64,000 nt of DNA from Tillus elongatus. Lineage: Eukaryota > Arthropoda > Insecta > Coleoptera > Cleridae. The notes under the pieces were generated by a model. That model searched no databases and was not told where the DNA came from. It was given only the letters and a program-made list of their open reading frames with translations. Positions within the stretch are counted from its first letter, which is position 1. Each line of letters begins with the position of its first letter. The stretch is from the NCBI GenBank assembly GCA_964006375.1, contig OZ023269.1:130564809-130628808 (forward strand). The letters run 5' to 3'. A program made the position numbers and the translations under genes. Below are positions 10,040-25,619 of this stretch, piece by piece.

Positions 10040-10945
10040 ATTTTAATGAGTTTTCTTTAAAAAAATTCACTAATGAAAAGATCCCGACATTTGAATTTTG
10101 AAAACATTTCTTCAAATGACCGCGAACTATGTCCCCTAGAACCCATATCCAGGGTCAGTTTCAATTTATATTTATATATAAACTGAAGCCAGGAAAATTG
10201 GGTCACGTTTTCTTTCAGGAAAAATTTATATCTCAGCTCAGTTTCAGCTTCAACCATCATTGCCCTTCATTTTACTAAAATATTTCCAGAAAAGTAATTT
10301 CAAATAGACTATTTCTCTGATGCTTTGGCAGTAGTTTTACTTAAGTTTATGATTTAACGGTCTATAATTTTGAGCAAATTTTCGTAGAAAAAATGAGCGT
10401 AAACTAGGCCCCCTAGAATCCATATCCGGGTTTACTTTCTGTTTGCATATATACAGGGTGATGCATTTCTACAGTAAAGCTCAATATAATTGTTATTATG
10501 CAAGATACGAGAAAACATTGTATACATTACTTGTTATTACGTGTCTTGAGCTGCATCTTATAAAACTATTTTGACAATCACAGGGGGCCCATAAGTCGGT
10601 GCTGATACCTACAAAAATTTTTTAACATTACTTATTGCATTCTTGCATTTTCATCGAAATATGATGCAGGTTTGTAAAAAAAATGAGACGCAGCAAGTGC
10701 GTTTTGGTAGCGAATTTTCATTAAATGGCTTATAATTCAAGCCAATCTGCTATTAGCCTAAGGTTCCTCGGCTAGTAATTTTTGTACATTTTCAAACAAG
10801 ATCCTTTGATAAAATATGGTATATTGTTTCTACTATATAGGTTATACCTGTGACCAAATTGATGCCTGCTTGCATTAAAGAGACATATTTGCTATTAAAA
10901 GCATTTTTATGAACATTCACTTCCATAACGCACTTTCTTTCCCTC
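10040..10945 (+). mobile_element. HINE-C copy truncated at 3' end
   Basis: E5 begins near 10050 (TTTTCTTTAAAAAAATTCAC). The usual (TA)n is reduced to a short TATATTTATATATAA. C-type internal sequence follows, matching 34240-35338 and 53405-54717. An inverted E3 lies at about 10685. The final E3 stops at GCGCACTTTC near 10941, where the R1-like RNase H fragment begins. Confidence 0.8.
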
Positions 10946-12025
10946 AGGGCCCGTCCGCGACTTTGCCGCCCCGGTAGTACTGCAGCCTTTGGCTTATTGT
11001 GCATGCCCTTAGTCTTTTTATTCCACCCATTCCAAAATCACTGTGCCTTGAACTAGTCTGCACAGCGATTGGTAGGGTGAAGTTTTATATTGCTCTGTAT
11101 CCGGTCTAGACTGACCGTAGATCAGTTCTCTTTTGCGGTCCAAAGCTTTACACTCGCACAAGATGTGCTGGGCTGATTACTCCCCCTCGCCGCAGAGTCT
11201 GTATGCGAGGTCCCCTCGAACCGCCCCATTTTATGCAGGTGTTTCTTAACGGCCATGTGTTCCGTCAAGAGACCTGTTATGTTTCTGAGCTGTCCTCTGC
11301 TAAGATTTAGCAGCTTCACAGCTCTCTTTTAACTGGGTTCGTCAATTACTGACTTCCCATGTCTGAGCTCTGGACAGTCTGCCCAGTATACCTTGTGTTC
11401 TTTTCTGATCCAGGACTTAATGGCTCCCCTGGCCGTGCTGTTTTTCACGCCCAGGACCGGTTCTGCTCCCATAAACGGTTCTGCTGACCCTCTCTTCGCG
11501 AGACTGTCAGCTTCTTCATTGCCTTTACCCCCGACTGACCCAGCAACCAGATGAGGGTGACCTCATTTCGCCCAGCCAGGTCGCTCGTATCGTCTCGGCA
11601 CTCACTCACCAGCCAGGAATTTACCAGTGGGCTATTTAGGGCCTTAAGGGCTGCCTGGCTGTCTCTGGATATGAGGATCCGCTTGTTGGTGTAGCCCGTC
11701 CTCTTGTTCACTCGCACACAGTGTAGGAAGGCGTACATTTTGGTCTGAAAGACCGTTGCATGGGCTCCGAGGGAAACACTATGATTTAGCCTCGGTCTTT
11801 CCGAATAAACACCTGCCCCCGTCCCACGCTCCCCGCCGGATCCGTTCGTGAACCAGACGAGCGCGTCCCGTGGTATGCCCGGCGTCTCCTCCCGCCATGC
11901 CTCGCGGTTTTCCCTGCAGAGTCGCGGGCTCGCGAATTCTGACCTCATTTCAAGCATGGGCTCCTTCACGATCTCCTGAATCTTGCGTCCAGACGTTTTT
12001 CTTAAATTGAGTAAATTAATTTTCA
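10946..12025 (-). pseudogene. R1-like RNase H domain, catalytically dead copy
   Basis: Minus-strand relative of 50040-51240, read mainly from 12026-11445 (193 codons) and, after frame changes, 11319-11122. Alignment by eye with the better copy shows loss of nearly every catalytic residue. The first Asp is Asn (WFTNGSG), the Glu is Lys (TKMYAF), the VPGHSGV block reads LLGQSGV and the last Asp is missing. Only the Asp in SRDSQAA remains. The region after the domain, including the zinc knuckle, is scrambled. Its 3' part (10946-11100) matches the tail of the other copy (ATGCACAATAAGCCAAAGGC in reverse). The 5' end at about 12010 is a truncation, as expected for a LINE insertion. Confidence 0.85.
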
Positions 12026-12029
12026 CAAT

Positions 12030-12605
12030 TTGTTGTATTCACTTGAAGTACTGGTTATTGTTGTTTCTATTTTTTAAATTTATCCGCTATTTTAGAATAG
12101 AGAACCTTATGACATACTGTATTCTATTTCTAAATAAGTTGTTAAAAAACCAAGATGGCGGCTTCTGAGAAACACCAGTCACACAAAACAAATAAAACAC
12201 ATGTCAAAATGTGGATATTTATATATAATTTAACGCCAACAAATGTAAAAATAATTTTGCATAACTGTATATATTTTATGTTTAACTTTATATCGGTTTG
12301 GCAACGATGTCAAACACTCTCAGTTTTTCCAGACGATTCTTCCTACCGCACACACAAAAATAATCTAAATTGTTTGCGAGTTGCACCGTTGACAAATGAA
12401 TTTAGTCGACAGCGACCGGCGAACAGCGAACTACGAACTGGTCATGATTAATGCGTGTGGCTGCTTTTCTATAAAATGAAGAGTAATTTAATTGGGAGCT
12501 GCCACCTTGGAACGCGCTAGTATGTTAGATGGGTTAAGGAGAGACAGCAAACTTACAAAGACTGCCTGAAAAATCAGAGATGGACTTACGTCAGTTAGTT
12601 CATAA
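12030..12605. other. No feature seen
   Basis: Mixed sequence, somewhat GC-richer at 12400-12540. It has open frames up to 98 codons but no domain I recognise. Confidence 0.5.
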
Positions 12606-12607
12606 TG

Positions 12608-13075
<468 letters not shown>

Positions 13076-13191
13076 AACTGTTAACTTGGTTCCGCAACTA
13101 GGTGGCGGCACGTCTACCACTCACTTAGTGTTGAAAGGCTGGCTATACTATAGCCGTATTACTGTAGGTGTATTTTTGCTACAATTATTAT

Positions 13192-13234
13192 GCCGTACTG
13201 AAGAGCTCTAATGAGAGCGAAACCGGTCTACGGT
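13192..13234 (+). ncRNA. Hammerhead ribozyme 1 (complete core)
   Basis: Helix I is CCGTA (13193-13197) with TACGG (13229-13233). The core is CTGAAGA (13198-13204). Stem II is GCTCT (13205-13209) with AGAGC (13214-13218) and loop AATG. Then come GAAA (13219-13222), helix III sequence CCGG in part (13223-13226), T13227 and C13228, the cleavage-site base. All invariant bases (CUGANGA, GAAA, U16.1, H17=C) are present and both stems pair perfectly. Helix III has no loop and is self-complementary, so it probably works as a dimer, as reported for short-helix III hammerheads. Confidence 0.88.
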
Positions 13235-13502
13235 TCTAATTGTTGCGAGAATGCATCTAGCCTTACATACTTTGTCCCTATATTGGGGTAGAAATGGGCC
13301 AGGGCTGACAATTTTCTAAATTGTTAGTTAGTTGTATACAGTCTCTATTTTTTTTAACACTTTGTGTTATTTAGAGCTGGCGTGACAACATACTACTTGG
13401 TTCCGCAACTAGGTGGCGGCACGTCCACCACTCACTTAGTGTTCAAAGGCTGGCTATACTATAGCCATATTACTTTAGGTGTATTTTTGCTACGTTTAGT
13501 AT

Positions 13503-13545
13503 GCCGTACTGAAGAGCTCTAATGGGAGCGAAACTGGTTTACGGT
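13503..13545 (+). ncRNA. Hammerhead ribozyme 2 (complete core, U at cleavage site)
   Basis: Lies 311 bases after the first. Helix I is CCGTA (13504-13508) with TACGG (13540-13544), the core is CTGAAGA (13509-13515), and stem II is GCTCT with GGAGC (one G-U pair). GAAA is at 13530-13533, then CTGG, T and T13539 at the cleavage position. H17=U is allowed but usually cleaves more slowly than C. Cutting at both sites would release 13229-13539. Confidence 0.83.
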
Positions 13546-13571
13546 TCTAATTGTTGCGAGAATGCATCTAG

Positions 13572-13940
<369 letters not shown>

Positions 13941-13949
13941 CAGCTTTGA

Positions 13950-14297
13950 CCTCTCTCTCTCTTTTATAGATATCTGCACGGGCACTGCTCAGAGGAGCTT
14001 TCTTCCATAGTTCCTCCACCTGCTACCACCAACAGATCTACCAGGGGAACAGAGCGAATGCACCCTTTTACTGTCCAGGTCACCAGACATAGAACATCTT
14101 GTTATGCCCGCCCTTTTGTCCCGAGGACTTCCAAGCTGTGGAATTCCTTGCCGGCACATGTTTTTCCTTCTCCTCCGAACCACCAAACCTTCAAGTCCAG
14201 AATTAACAAGTTGTCTCTTTGTGGACACCCACGGTACTATAGTATTTAGGCTGTGAGCCCTCGTGGTGTGTTGTTGTAATAAATAAAAATAAATAAA
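13950..14297 (+). pseudogene. LINE-A copy 3, C-terminus and 3' UTR
   Basis: 5'-truncated LINE in plus orientation. It begins at the GA-rich CTCTCTCTCTCTTTTATAG and encodes the C-terminal stretch with RTSKLWNSLPAHVFPSPPN. It stops near 14249 and ends in GTGTGTTGTTGTAATAAAT followed by an A-rich, TAAA-like tail to about 14297. It shows the unexpanded form of the site that became (TA)n in copy 2. Confidence 0.88.
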
Positions 14298-14478
14298 AAA
14301 CGGTTTAGTGAGGTTCAGCGACACAAAAATTTACATATTTCGTTTGACAAAAATATCTGAATCCTTTATTATCTATCGGACGGGCTTCTGTCGGTATTTT
14401 TTGTAAAGTAATCTATCAGGAGACTACCCATAGGTGGCGAAGCGAGATTCATACACTTTTTATTATTACTGTATTTAG

Positions 14479-15080
<602 letters not shown>

Positions 15081-15084
15081 CGTT

Positions 15085-16110
15085 CTTAATATACTTGAAT
15101 TCTTTGGTATATCAATTTTTACTTAAAGGAAGATTAATTAGCCTGTTTATTAAAAGCCAATCTGAATTTGCAATAGCAGAAATAAAAATATATAAGCAAA
15201 ATGTTTAAAATAGCTGCTGAATATCAGTGTTAAACTTGTTGGAAAGCAGAGAGTCGATATAACTTAAATTTAAGCTAATTAACGGGAGTTGAGTCCGTCC
15301 CTTGTAAGAAAGAGAAAGAGTAGGAGATGTATTTTCCTGGTGGCTTGTCTCGTGTCTCGTGCTCGCACGTGTCTCTATTAGCCTACTCTCCTTCACGATT
15401 GATTATTCAGATTTCTGCTTACCAAATTACTACCCAAATTTATAACACTGTCATCTTGCAGTTGAGACGCTTCTCCGCGGTTACTAGGTCATTATTTCCT
15501 TACCCGGACGACTTTATTTAAAATACTCCTGCTGACTTATAATTATCTCTCTAAGGCCGTATTGTCAAGATGAAAGTAATTGTTTTAGTACACTTCTTGC
15601 CATTTACTGCTCCCTGTTTGCTTCTAACAGCTCCTTTTAAATGCTCCTAAATAATACTTCTAGAACGGCATGCATCCATAATAGCTTTGAATTACTTTTG
15701 CACTATTTATTTTACTTTGTCAGTTTGTTTCCTGTCTTAGGAAGTTAAGGCTTGTCTCACTTTCCAAAGTTACAAACTGTTCAGTCACGGTATAAAAGCA
15801 AATTACTTGACAACTTCAACGCTTAAGAAAATTTCCGAAAACAAACTTTCATTGTCGCCTATTATTTCTTGCTTTTCCGCCGAGATATGCTTGTCAACAT
15901 AGTGGAAGTCGAGGAATTATGTTTAGACAACAAAGATGATATATAACCCAATGCTTATATAGGCTGTTTACAAAGTTTCTTTCCACAAGTACAAGTATCA
16001 TTTCTTGGTACATTTGAGGACACACTACAAAGCAAACCAAAAGTATAATAAATTTATTAACGCTAAAACATTTACTTTGTTTCCCACAAATATATTTCAC
16101 CTTCCGTCGG
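15085..16110. other. No feature seen
   Basis: Low-complexity AT-rich sequence without a recognised repeat or domain; possibly unique host DNA. Confidence 0.5.
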
Positions 16111-16117
16111 GCGCAAT

Positions 16118-16735
16118 ATTTTTTGAAATTTAGGCATAGTTTATAACCAGCTAAACTGTCCTTTCAAATAAAATGTGTGGGTGGATGCAGCAAGTGAGTT
16201 ATGGTAGTGAATTTTCATAAAAATATTTTTTGAAATTTTTGAAATTTAGGCATAGTTTATAACCAGCTAAACTGTGCTTCAAATAAAATGTGTGGACGCA
16301 GCAAGTGAGTTATGGTAGTGAATTTTCATAAAAATATTTTTTGAAATTTTTGAAATTTAGGCATAGTTTATAACCAGCTAAACTGTCCTTTCAAATAAAA
16401 TGTGTGGATGCAGCAAGTGAGTTATGGTAGTGAATTTTCATAAAAATATTTTTTGAAATTTTAGAAATTTAGGCATAGTTTATAACCAGCTAAACTGTGC
16501 TTCAAATAAAATGTGTGGACGCAGCAAGTGAGTTATGGTAGTGAATTTTCATAAAAATATTTTTTGAAATTTTTGAAATTTAGGCATAGTTTATAACCAG
16601 CTAAACTAGGCTTTCAAATAAAATGTGTGGATGCAGCAAGTGAGTTATGGTAGTGAATTTTCATAAAAATATTTTTTGAAATTTAGGCATAGTTTATAAC
16701 CAGCTAAACTGTGCTTTTAAATAAAACGTGTGGAC
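16118..16735 (-). repeat. Tandem array of about six 111-bp units made from the HINE E3 end
   Basis: GCAGCAAGTG recurs at 16187, 16298, 16410, 16521, 16633 and 16736 (spacings 111, 112, 111, 112, 103). Each unit has the E3 stem-loop side (GTTATGGTAGTGAATTTTCA) plus a block with AGGCATAGTTTATAACCAGC. Five units read GTGAG where the full element reads GTGCG, which breaks the ACGCA/TGCGT stem. Units alternate between two variants (GGATGC with CCTTTC, and GGACGC with GCTTC), which suggests growth in pairs. Confidence 0.95.
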
Positions 16736-18177
16736 GCAGCAAGTGCGTTATGGTTGTGAATTTTCATTAAAATATTTTTAATGGCAGATATGTCTTTTTT
16801 TAATGAGAGCAGACATCAAATTTGGCTAAGTATTTTTTACACAAAATTCTGCTAAAAGAATACATAAAATTCAAATTATATACCTAATATGTAATTAAAA
16901 TTGAAAATAAAATAATTTATTTGCACGAAAATCCATCAAAAATTTATTTTCGACGAATTTCGTTTAAAAAATGTTCCATCAATTGAATAATTTTTCATAC
17001 GAAGATTCTCAGATGTTTCTTCAAACAAAATTCAACTCATTTATAAGAAAATTCGCAATTAAAAGAACATTTTGTACAAGAAAAATCGCTAATAAAAAAA
17101 AATTAAATAAACAAAGAGAACTGGTCCGATTTTCCTGGCCAACCAACCATTTCAAGTTATTTACCCACCTACCAAAATATGATTTTTCACAAAAACTTTT
17201 TCGAAGACAAAAAAAAATATGAAAATTTGCAAACAATTTTTCAAGAAAATCCGTAAACATTTTTTTTATAATAACTTATTAAACATTTATCATTAATTAC
17301 CAAAATTTCAAAAAAACATCTTACAAAAAATGATTTCTACGAAGCACAAAAAAATTCTGCGAAAACTGGATAATTACCTTTTTGCAAAAAAATTTGCAAA
17401 AAAAAATACATTAAATTCAAATTATATACCTAATCTGTAATTAAAATTAAAAATAAAATAGTTTGTTTGCACGAAAATCCATTAAAACCTAATTTTCGAT
17501 GAATTTCATTTAAACACTGTTCCATCAATTAAAGAATTTTTATAAAAAATTCGCAACAAAGAATTCTTTAAAGAAAATTCATTAAATTCACTTATTAGAA
17601 AATTCGATATTAAAAGAACATTTTGTATAAGAAAATTAACTAATAGAAATAGAAATAAATTTTAAAATATTCAAAATCTGATCTAAATACAGAACTATAT
17701 ACTTTTTCTGTGCCTTCACAAAGAAAATTCTTTTACCTGTGGATCCTGTAAAAATTGACGACGATAATTTCCTGAAAATTTTCCAACAATTTTTCAAAAA
17801 AATCCGTAGTTTTTTTTAATAATAACTTATTAAACATTTATCATTAAAACATCTTACAAAAATTGATTTCTACGAAGCACAAAAAAAATTCTGCGAAAAC
17901 TGGCTAATTACCTTTTACACAACATTTTTCTAAAAGAATACACACGATAGAGAAGAAAACAACCTTCTCTCATGTCACAAATCTATAAGTCTATGTTAAC
18001 TGTGGCATGGTTTTACCAACTAAGGGCAACAACAGCTGCTATTAAACTAGAATTAAAAGCCTTAAAAGTGCTTATCTTTCATTTTCAACAAAAAGTCGCT
18101 AACAAATATATTGGAATTATACAATTTGATCAGATAACGTCATAATGGAATCAAAGACGAGAAAAAGTTTTAAAAAC

Positions 18178-18258
18178 GCTAAAAGAGAAATGCAGTCTAC
18201 GGCAAGATTTAAACTCGCGTTCCTTTGCTTGTCAACAAGGTTTTTAACCATTCGATCA
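18178..18258 (-). repeat. tRNA-like patch inside HINE-A
   Basis: In the minus orientation the sequence aligns by eye with 30707-30785 and 47338-47396, including a degraded B-box (GAGTTTAAATCTTG). It may be an internal Pol III promoter. It is not a functional tRNA. Confidence 0.45.
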
Positions 18259-18920
18259 CACTAACGCTTGGAAAATGTTGTGCAATAAACGGTAGATAAC
18301 CCGCGATAGTCTCCAGTTATTTATTTGTAATATGTAAGGTCTTTAGAGGCATATTTTGCAACTATTTTAACTAATGAGAAGAGTAGCATAAATCTACAAC
18401 ATTTTATGCAACATTTACGATTTATAAAACACAATAGTTATACTAATTTTCACGTTTCGAATCTCCAGCTTGACATTACAGGAGAAAAATAATAAATTTT
18501 TCAAAGTAATTTTTCTGGTACTTCTTGAAATTTTTTCAGCATGAAAAGATAAACGTTCTCTGTAATATTTAATAGATTTTGCTTTAACACGTCCATATTT
18601 TGGTATTGCGTCTTCTCTGGCTTTTAGTGGCAGTAAAATTTTGCTTCATTAGGTGCCTATAATTTTTTTCTTCCACCTTAGAGATCTAAATTTTGGTAGA
18701 CAGTTTGAGTTTTACAGTGTTAACCAGCTTGCCAAATTTAGTTGCCATAGGTTTGTTATTTCCGGAGATATGAATTTTTTCCAAAAGGAAACACAAAATT
18801 TTTCCCGAAAACCTAGCTCGATTTTCCTGGCTAACGAACCTATCCGATCTATTAATAAAAGGAAGGTACCTGCCAAATTTTATAAAAATCGGTGAATTAT
18901 TTTTTGAGTTATTGGTGTGA

Positions 18921-18924
<4 letters not shown>

Positions 18925-19010
<86 letters not shown>
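18925..19010. repeat. (TA)n array, 86 bp
   Basis: Microsatellite core of the HINE-A copy at 16728-19095. Confidence 0.95.
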
Positions 19011-19013
<3 letters not shown>

Positions 19014-19197
19014 GAAACTGACCCCGGATATGGATTCTAGAGAGCCTAATTGGCGCTCATTTGAAGAATTTTTTTCAAAATTCAAAAGTCGGGATCTCCT
19101 CAATACTCATACTCAATTATTATTGGTCAAAATTACACATTATGCCTTACAAAGAAGCTGTGATTGTGCTTGTATTAACATAATTTTATAAAACTCG

Positions 19198-19775
<578 letters not shown>

Positions 19776-20081
19776 TACAAATGAACTTTAATAAGATATT
19801 ATGCTGTGACAATACCTCTCTCAAGCACCCTAAAATATAATCAAAATGTGCACAGTTATATATGTTTTATTTCTTTTTCCCTTGTCTTAATACACTACAT
19901 ATTTTATGACAATCGATTTAATTTACTTATTTGATTTCATAAATAGTCGGTTAATAGTGACTTCGAATGAAGTAGACACCACATCTTCAAACATATTAAG
20001 AGAATATGAGTAAATCAACAGCAACTGGGAACGAATTCGGTCAGTCGCCCAGCCACGTGGTTAAAAAACACTGTTTGTATG

Positions 20082-20867
<786 letters not shown>

Positions 20868-21010
20868 AGAGTCTTCATTAAAGTGCTGAGAACATAAATA
20901 AGAATATTTCGGCAGCGTATCCGTTTTTATACTTAAGGCTGCGCACCATTTTTCTCTCATTTCTTTAATAGATGGAAACCTAAAAATAGTGCCAAACTGA
21001 CGTGCCGCCG
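20868..21010 (-). pseudogene. THAP-domain exon fragment interrupted by a HINE
   Basis: The minus strand from 21010 down encodes GTIFRFPSIKEMREKWCAAL, then YSYLCSQHFNEDSF. These fit the second half of a THAP zinc finger: the FP motif, the R-x-KW block, and C-x2-H as the last zinc ligands. It is preceded by a plausible splice acceptor (TTTGCTATTTTCAG, ending at 21011) and is cut right after EDS by the E5 end of the HINE-B at 20225-20867. The first two cysteines would lie in an upstream exon that I cannot place with confidence. It may be a host gene exon or a THAP-type transposase (P-like). Nothing else of either is seen. Confidence 0.6.
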
Positions 21011-21577
21011 CTGAAAATAGCAAACAGCAAGGTACTTACGTATGCAGAGACACCGTTGCCACATCCCCAGGTAATCTTCTACAAACAATACACCTTTTCA
21101 CAATTTTGCCAAAACAAAACTCAAAATCTTTATTGCCAATCAAGGTAACACATAAAAATAAACTCTCAGTATACTTGCATACTATTCACAGACAAATACA
21201 AGCCACAACTGAGGATTAATAAAAATCTAGATACTTCACATGCAGCAGGAAAACGATTTAAAATAATGGGCTGAGTTTTCTGGTTATATTTACATAAAGA
21301 AGGGAGAAACCAAGGAAAATATATGTTAGTACATCTTTACATTCATAAATAAGCCCTAATGAAAGTGTAATGTCTTAAGTGACAGAAAAGAAATAAATTT
21401 GTCATCCTCAATGACTTCCTTGTCATCATATTCGGCGATTTAAGGATGAATTATTACATAGCGGCAACGCGTTAGCCACCACCCAATCAGAGCAGAGGAC
21501 CGATGTAAACATAGAGTCCCTTGAATGTTGGCTTCAAACAATTCGGCTGTGTGCCCAGTCTATTCGTAGATAGATAG

Positions 21578-22465
<888 letters not shown>

Positions 22466-22469
22466 CTCA

Positions 22470-23450
22470 AATCATTAAACTGTCAAAACAATTTTATTTA
22501 AAGTCACTTCCTGAATTTTGTACGACTTTGCTTTTTCTTCTTCCACAAACATTTCTATAGCCGTTACAAAGATTTATCTTTACTCTCGACTCAATATTTC
22601 TCTTCATTTCAACCAAACTATCTTAAAAAAATATATAATTCTTTAGCACAAAAATTTTGACATTTTATATGACATATAAACTGTAACGTGAAGTTTTTTA
22701 AGAAAATTCACTAGCAAGGTATTCTATAAATGCAACTAAATTATATGGATAGTCTTTGTTGCTCTAACTACCTTAAAATAAACCAATCCACTGTTAATTA
22801 AAATATAAATCGTATCTGTAAATTTAAGCCTTTTATTAAATTAAATGCAGAAATAAAATGTAATTTCTGCAGGTTAATATGAAAGAAGCTTTGCCGACAC
22901 CCTAATAAGAGCAAATACAGCTTAGAGTAACACAGGGTAAAACAATATTCCAAATAATCCACATGTTAGTTAATTACTGTAAAATGGAGGGTAGATTTGA
23001 ATTATTTCTTGATCATTATCGCGTGTATTGTTCGGAGTTCTCCGTAGCTTTTATTATTTGGTTTCTAGTTAGAGTGTTTCACTGTAGATTTTGATGTTAA
23101 TTGTTTGTCTGGGTTCTGGGTAGTGGGTATTAATAGAGAGCGAGTGTAGGTATAATAAATTGGTTCACGGGAGGTATATCGGCAACAGAATTGAGGAGTA
23201 CGAAGCAGAAAGGAATGACGCAAAACCCGCTTCCTAGATATTTGATTGCATTGTAAGATGGTATAACTATTCAGTAATTTCACTGTTATATGTAAACTCA
23301 CATGCATATCATATGAGAATTGTAATCTGGCTTATAATCTAAAGGAGATACATTTTGCTCGCTATAGCATTAACTAGAAATTGCAACGGTTATTTATTAC
23401 ACATGCATTTGATGACAAAAACTCATCAGAATGGCTAATTTCTACAAGGC
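22470..23450. other. No feature seen
   Basis: AT-rich with no recognised repeat. The frame at 23065-23307 (80 codons, minus) has no domain I know. Confidence 0.5.
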
Positions 23451-23456
23451 AATTGT

Positions 23457-24110
23457 CAGGGGCGGCCCCCCAATAAGTGCGCCCGTGCGCGCGCACTGTC
23501 GCCTGCCGTGGAAAAAATAATATTTTTGCTATGCTATATTTTAATAATTTTTTATTTACTTTTTTACCTCCTGCATTCAACAAACAAAATTAGTATATCG
23601 AGGATCGCAGAGAGTCGGCAGCCATTAACACAGAATACAGAATCAGAATAAGTATAGTGTTAATCGTTGCAGACGTTATATACATCCATATCCATATAAA
23701 GCAGTCGGACTGCGGTGTGTATTTTTCGGCGCTCTCAGGCAATGCGATACTTCAGTGCGAAATGATCGTCTAAGCAACCGAATAAGCAATCTCTTGTGCG
23801 CTATAAAATTACACACTTCCAGTTTGTAGTGGACTTTTGGCAGAGCGTGTGTACCTACTACCTAGTAATTTTTGTCTTCCCGTCGGATTGATTTTTAATT
23901 AGATCATTTCGTTGTTGTTTACATGTTCTAATAAGACAGTTATTATTATTATGATGGTTACTACTTCGGGTTGCTTAATAAGTGGACAAAATAATTGTGA
24001 TACTGTGATTAATTCAGTGGATATTTTAAATTTAAAGGTTAACTTTTTAAGGGACTTTTTAACTACTATAACGTATAACTAACTAGAGGAAAAATTGGTA
24101 AGTAGTTCAT
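23457..24110 (+). mobile_element. Possible hAT-like element, 5' terminus
   Basis: CAGGGGCGGCCCCCC at 23457 resembles the terminal inverted repeats of many hAT transposons and is followed by an unusually GC-rich patch (GCGCCCGTGCGCGCGCACTG). A TATAAA at 23695-23700 could be its promoter. A short frame near 23952-24070 gives SGQNNCDTVINSVDILNLK and then stops. No opposite terminus and no transposase are visible, so this may be a truncated copy or a false match. Confidence 0.35.
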
Positions 24111-24134
24111 AATTATTAAGTTTAGTAAGTAGGT

Positions 24135-24218
24135 TCATTTTCGGGGAAAAATGAGCGCGAACTAGGACCCGTAGAACCCATATCCGGGGTTAGTTTTAAT
24201 TTTTATATGTTTATATGT
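24135..24218 (+). repeat. HINE-like E5-side fragment
   Basis: GAGCGCGAACTAGGACCCGT and CCATATCCGGGGTTAGTTTT are the standard block before the microsatellite; no TA array follows. Confidence 0.75.
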
Positions 24219-25073
24219 GGCGGTGGTTCCGACCGCAGTGTTTCCGCCAACACTACTGTGTTTCTGCGTAAATACTCTTGACAGTTGAAAGTTATGTTCT
24301 GCGACAGCCAGCTGTCAAGAGCTACGGCAACTAAGAAACACCAGGCGATTTCTCTCTTCTCAGCGTTAACTTGATGAAATAACAACTCACTGGCAAGCTT
24401 TATCTGTTCACACTCATTTCGAGTCATGTATAGTGTATCACGTGTAGATATTTAGTGTATAAAGTTTAATCAATTAGTGAAATAATAAAGTTATGTTAAA
24501 TGTTTACCTATGCATTTGTAGGGAAGCGGAGGTTAATTATAGGAATAAAATCTTGGAACGAAGCACATATGTCTGACATAGATAACGGTATATTGGTAAC
24601 TATATTAAAGCACAAAACTTAATAAATAATAATATAACGATATAACAAATTGAATTCGAGAACTTACGTAGGTATGGACATATTGACTATTAAATAATAA
24701 CAGTGTTTTATTGTGTATCAATGAACAATATTTATAGTAATTCTATCTAGTTTCTAACCTTCCTAACTGCTGGCTTCATAAGTTTTCGATACCTTGTACG
24801 TTTGCTAATTTGCGTTTGTTTATTTGTTGACAAAACAAACGCAATAGCATCAATGCCAATGTTATTCAACAACATTGATCTCTGATCATTACAATGTTTA
24901 TTCTTTAGTTTAGATTGATTTCTTAATACTAATTTACTTGTGATTTTATTGATCTTACTAACTATGTTTCTTATACGTCTTCTACTGCCCTTCTGTAATT
25001 GCCATGGTTCTCTGAACAAATATCACCATCCCAGGTAATCAAGATCAACAAGTGCAAGATGTAATTAACATCC

Positions 25074-25080
<7 letters not shown>
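24219..25080. other. No feature seen
   Basis: Contains minus frames of 74 (24203-24427) and 90 codons (24747-25019) without recognisable domains. The first is slightly GC-richer than its surroundings. Confidence 0.45.

Positions 25081-25140
<60 letters not shown>
25081..25140. repeat. (TA)n array, 60 bp
   Basis: Left edge of the HINE-B copy at 25081-25617. Confidence 0.95.
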
Positions 25141-25142
<2 letters not shown>

Positions 25143-25617
25143 AACCGATAACTCAAAAAATAAGCAACTGATTTCAATGAAACTCGGCAAGTGCCATTCT
25201 TTTATTAATGACTTGGATAAGTTCGCTAGTCACGCAAATCCGATAACGTTTTCTGGGACAATTTTGAGTTTTGTTTAAAAAAAAATAATCTTTTTTGCCG
25301 AAAGTTACAAAGGTATTTTAATGAAATTTGGTGGATATGTTTCCTTGTAAAAGACCTTACTACACACTAACATTCAACTTTCAACGTTTTTAGAAAATTG
25401 AGTTATTTAAATTTTGAATCATCTTTTAAAAACAAAAATTTCTCCGAAAATTACAAAGATTTATTGATGAAATTTGGTGGATAGGTTTACCTAGGCAAGA
25501 CCCTACTATTCGTCAAAATTCAACTTTCTAAGTTTGTAGAAACTTGAGTTATTCAAATTTGAAGCATTTAATAAAAATTCACTATCATAACGCACTTGCT
25601 GCGTCCCGAACTTTTTT
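25081..25617 (+). mobile_element. HINE-B copy, right part
   Basis: Begins at a (TA)n array (25081-25140) and runs through two versions of the middle block. It ends with E3 in plus orientation at about 25572-25612 (CACTATCATAACGCACTTGC, then TGCGTCCCG). The E5 side is absent. Confidence 0.85.
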
Positions 25618-25619
25618 TC

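Larger units (their letters stand above)
16728..19095 (-). mobile_element. HINE-A copy, longest
   Basis: From the reverse E3 at 16731 (GGACGCAGCAAGTGCGTTAT), through A-type internal sequence, a tRNA-like patch at about 18178-18258, the microsatellite at 18925-19010, to the E5-side block (GACCCCGGATATGGATTCTA) ending near 19095. It is non-coding; open frames of up to 83 codons are by chance. E5 itself is degraded. The tandem array at 16118-16735 is joined to its E3 end. Confidence 0.85.

Noticed and set aside
9790..10101. 103-codon plus frame as a gene
   Set aside because: It spans a frameshifted LINE ORF1 remnant and the start of a HINE; not a single gene.
15894..16100. 68-codon minus frame, and similar short frames at 22470-25080 and 56445-57863, as host genes
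   Set aside because: No recognisable domain, splice signals or coding bias; lengths expected by chance in AT-rich DNA.
16118..16735. CRISPR-like array
   Set aside because: Units are contiguous and carry no variable spacers; eukaryotic transposon context.
21011..21039. Intron joining a CIVC-containing frame upstream to the THAP exon
   Set aside because: The gap between the donor-like GTAAGT and the acceptor is 29 nt, too short for a normal intron, and the two frames do not combine into one THAP domain.
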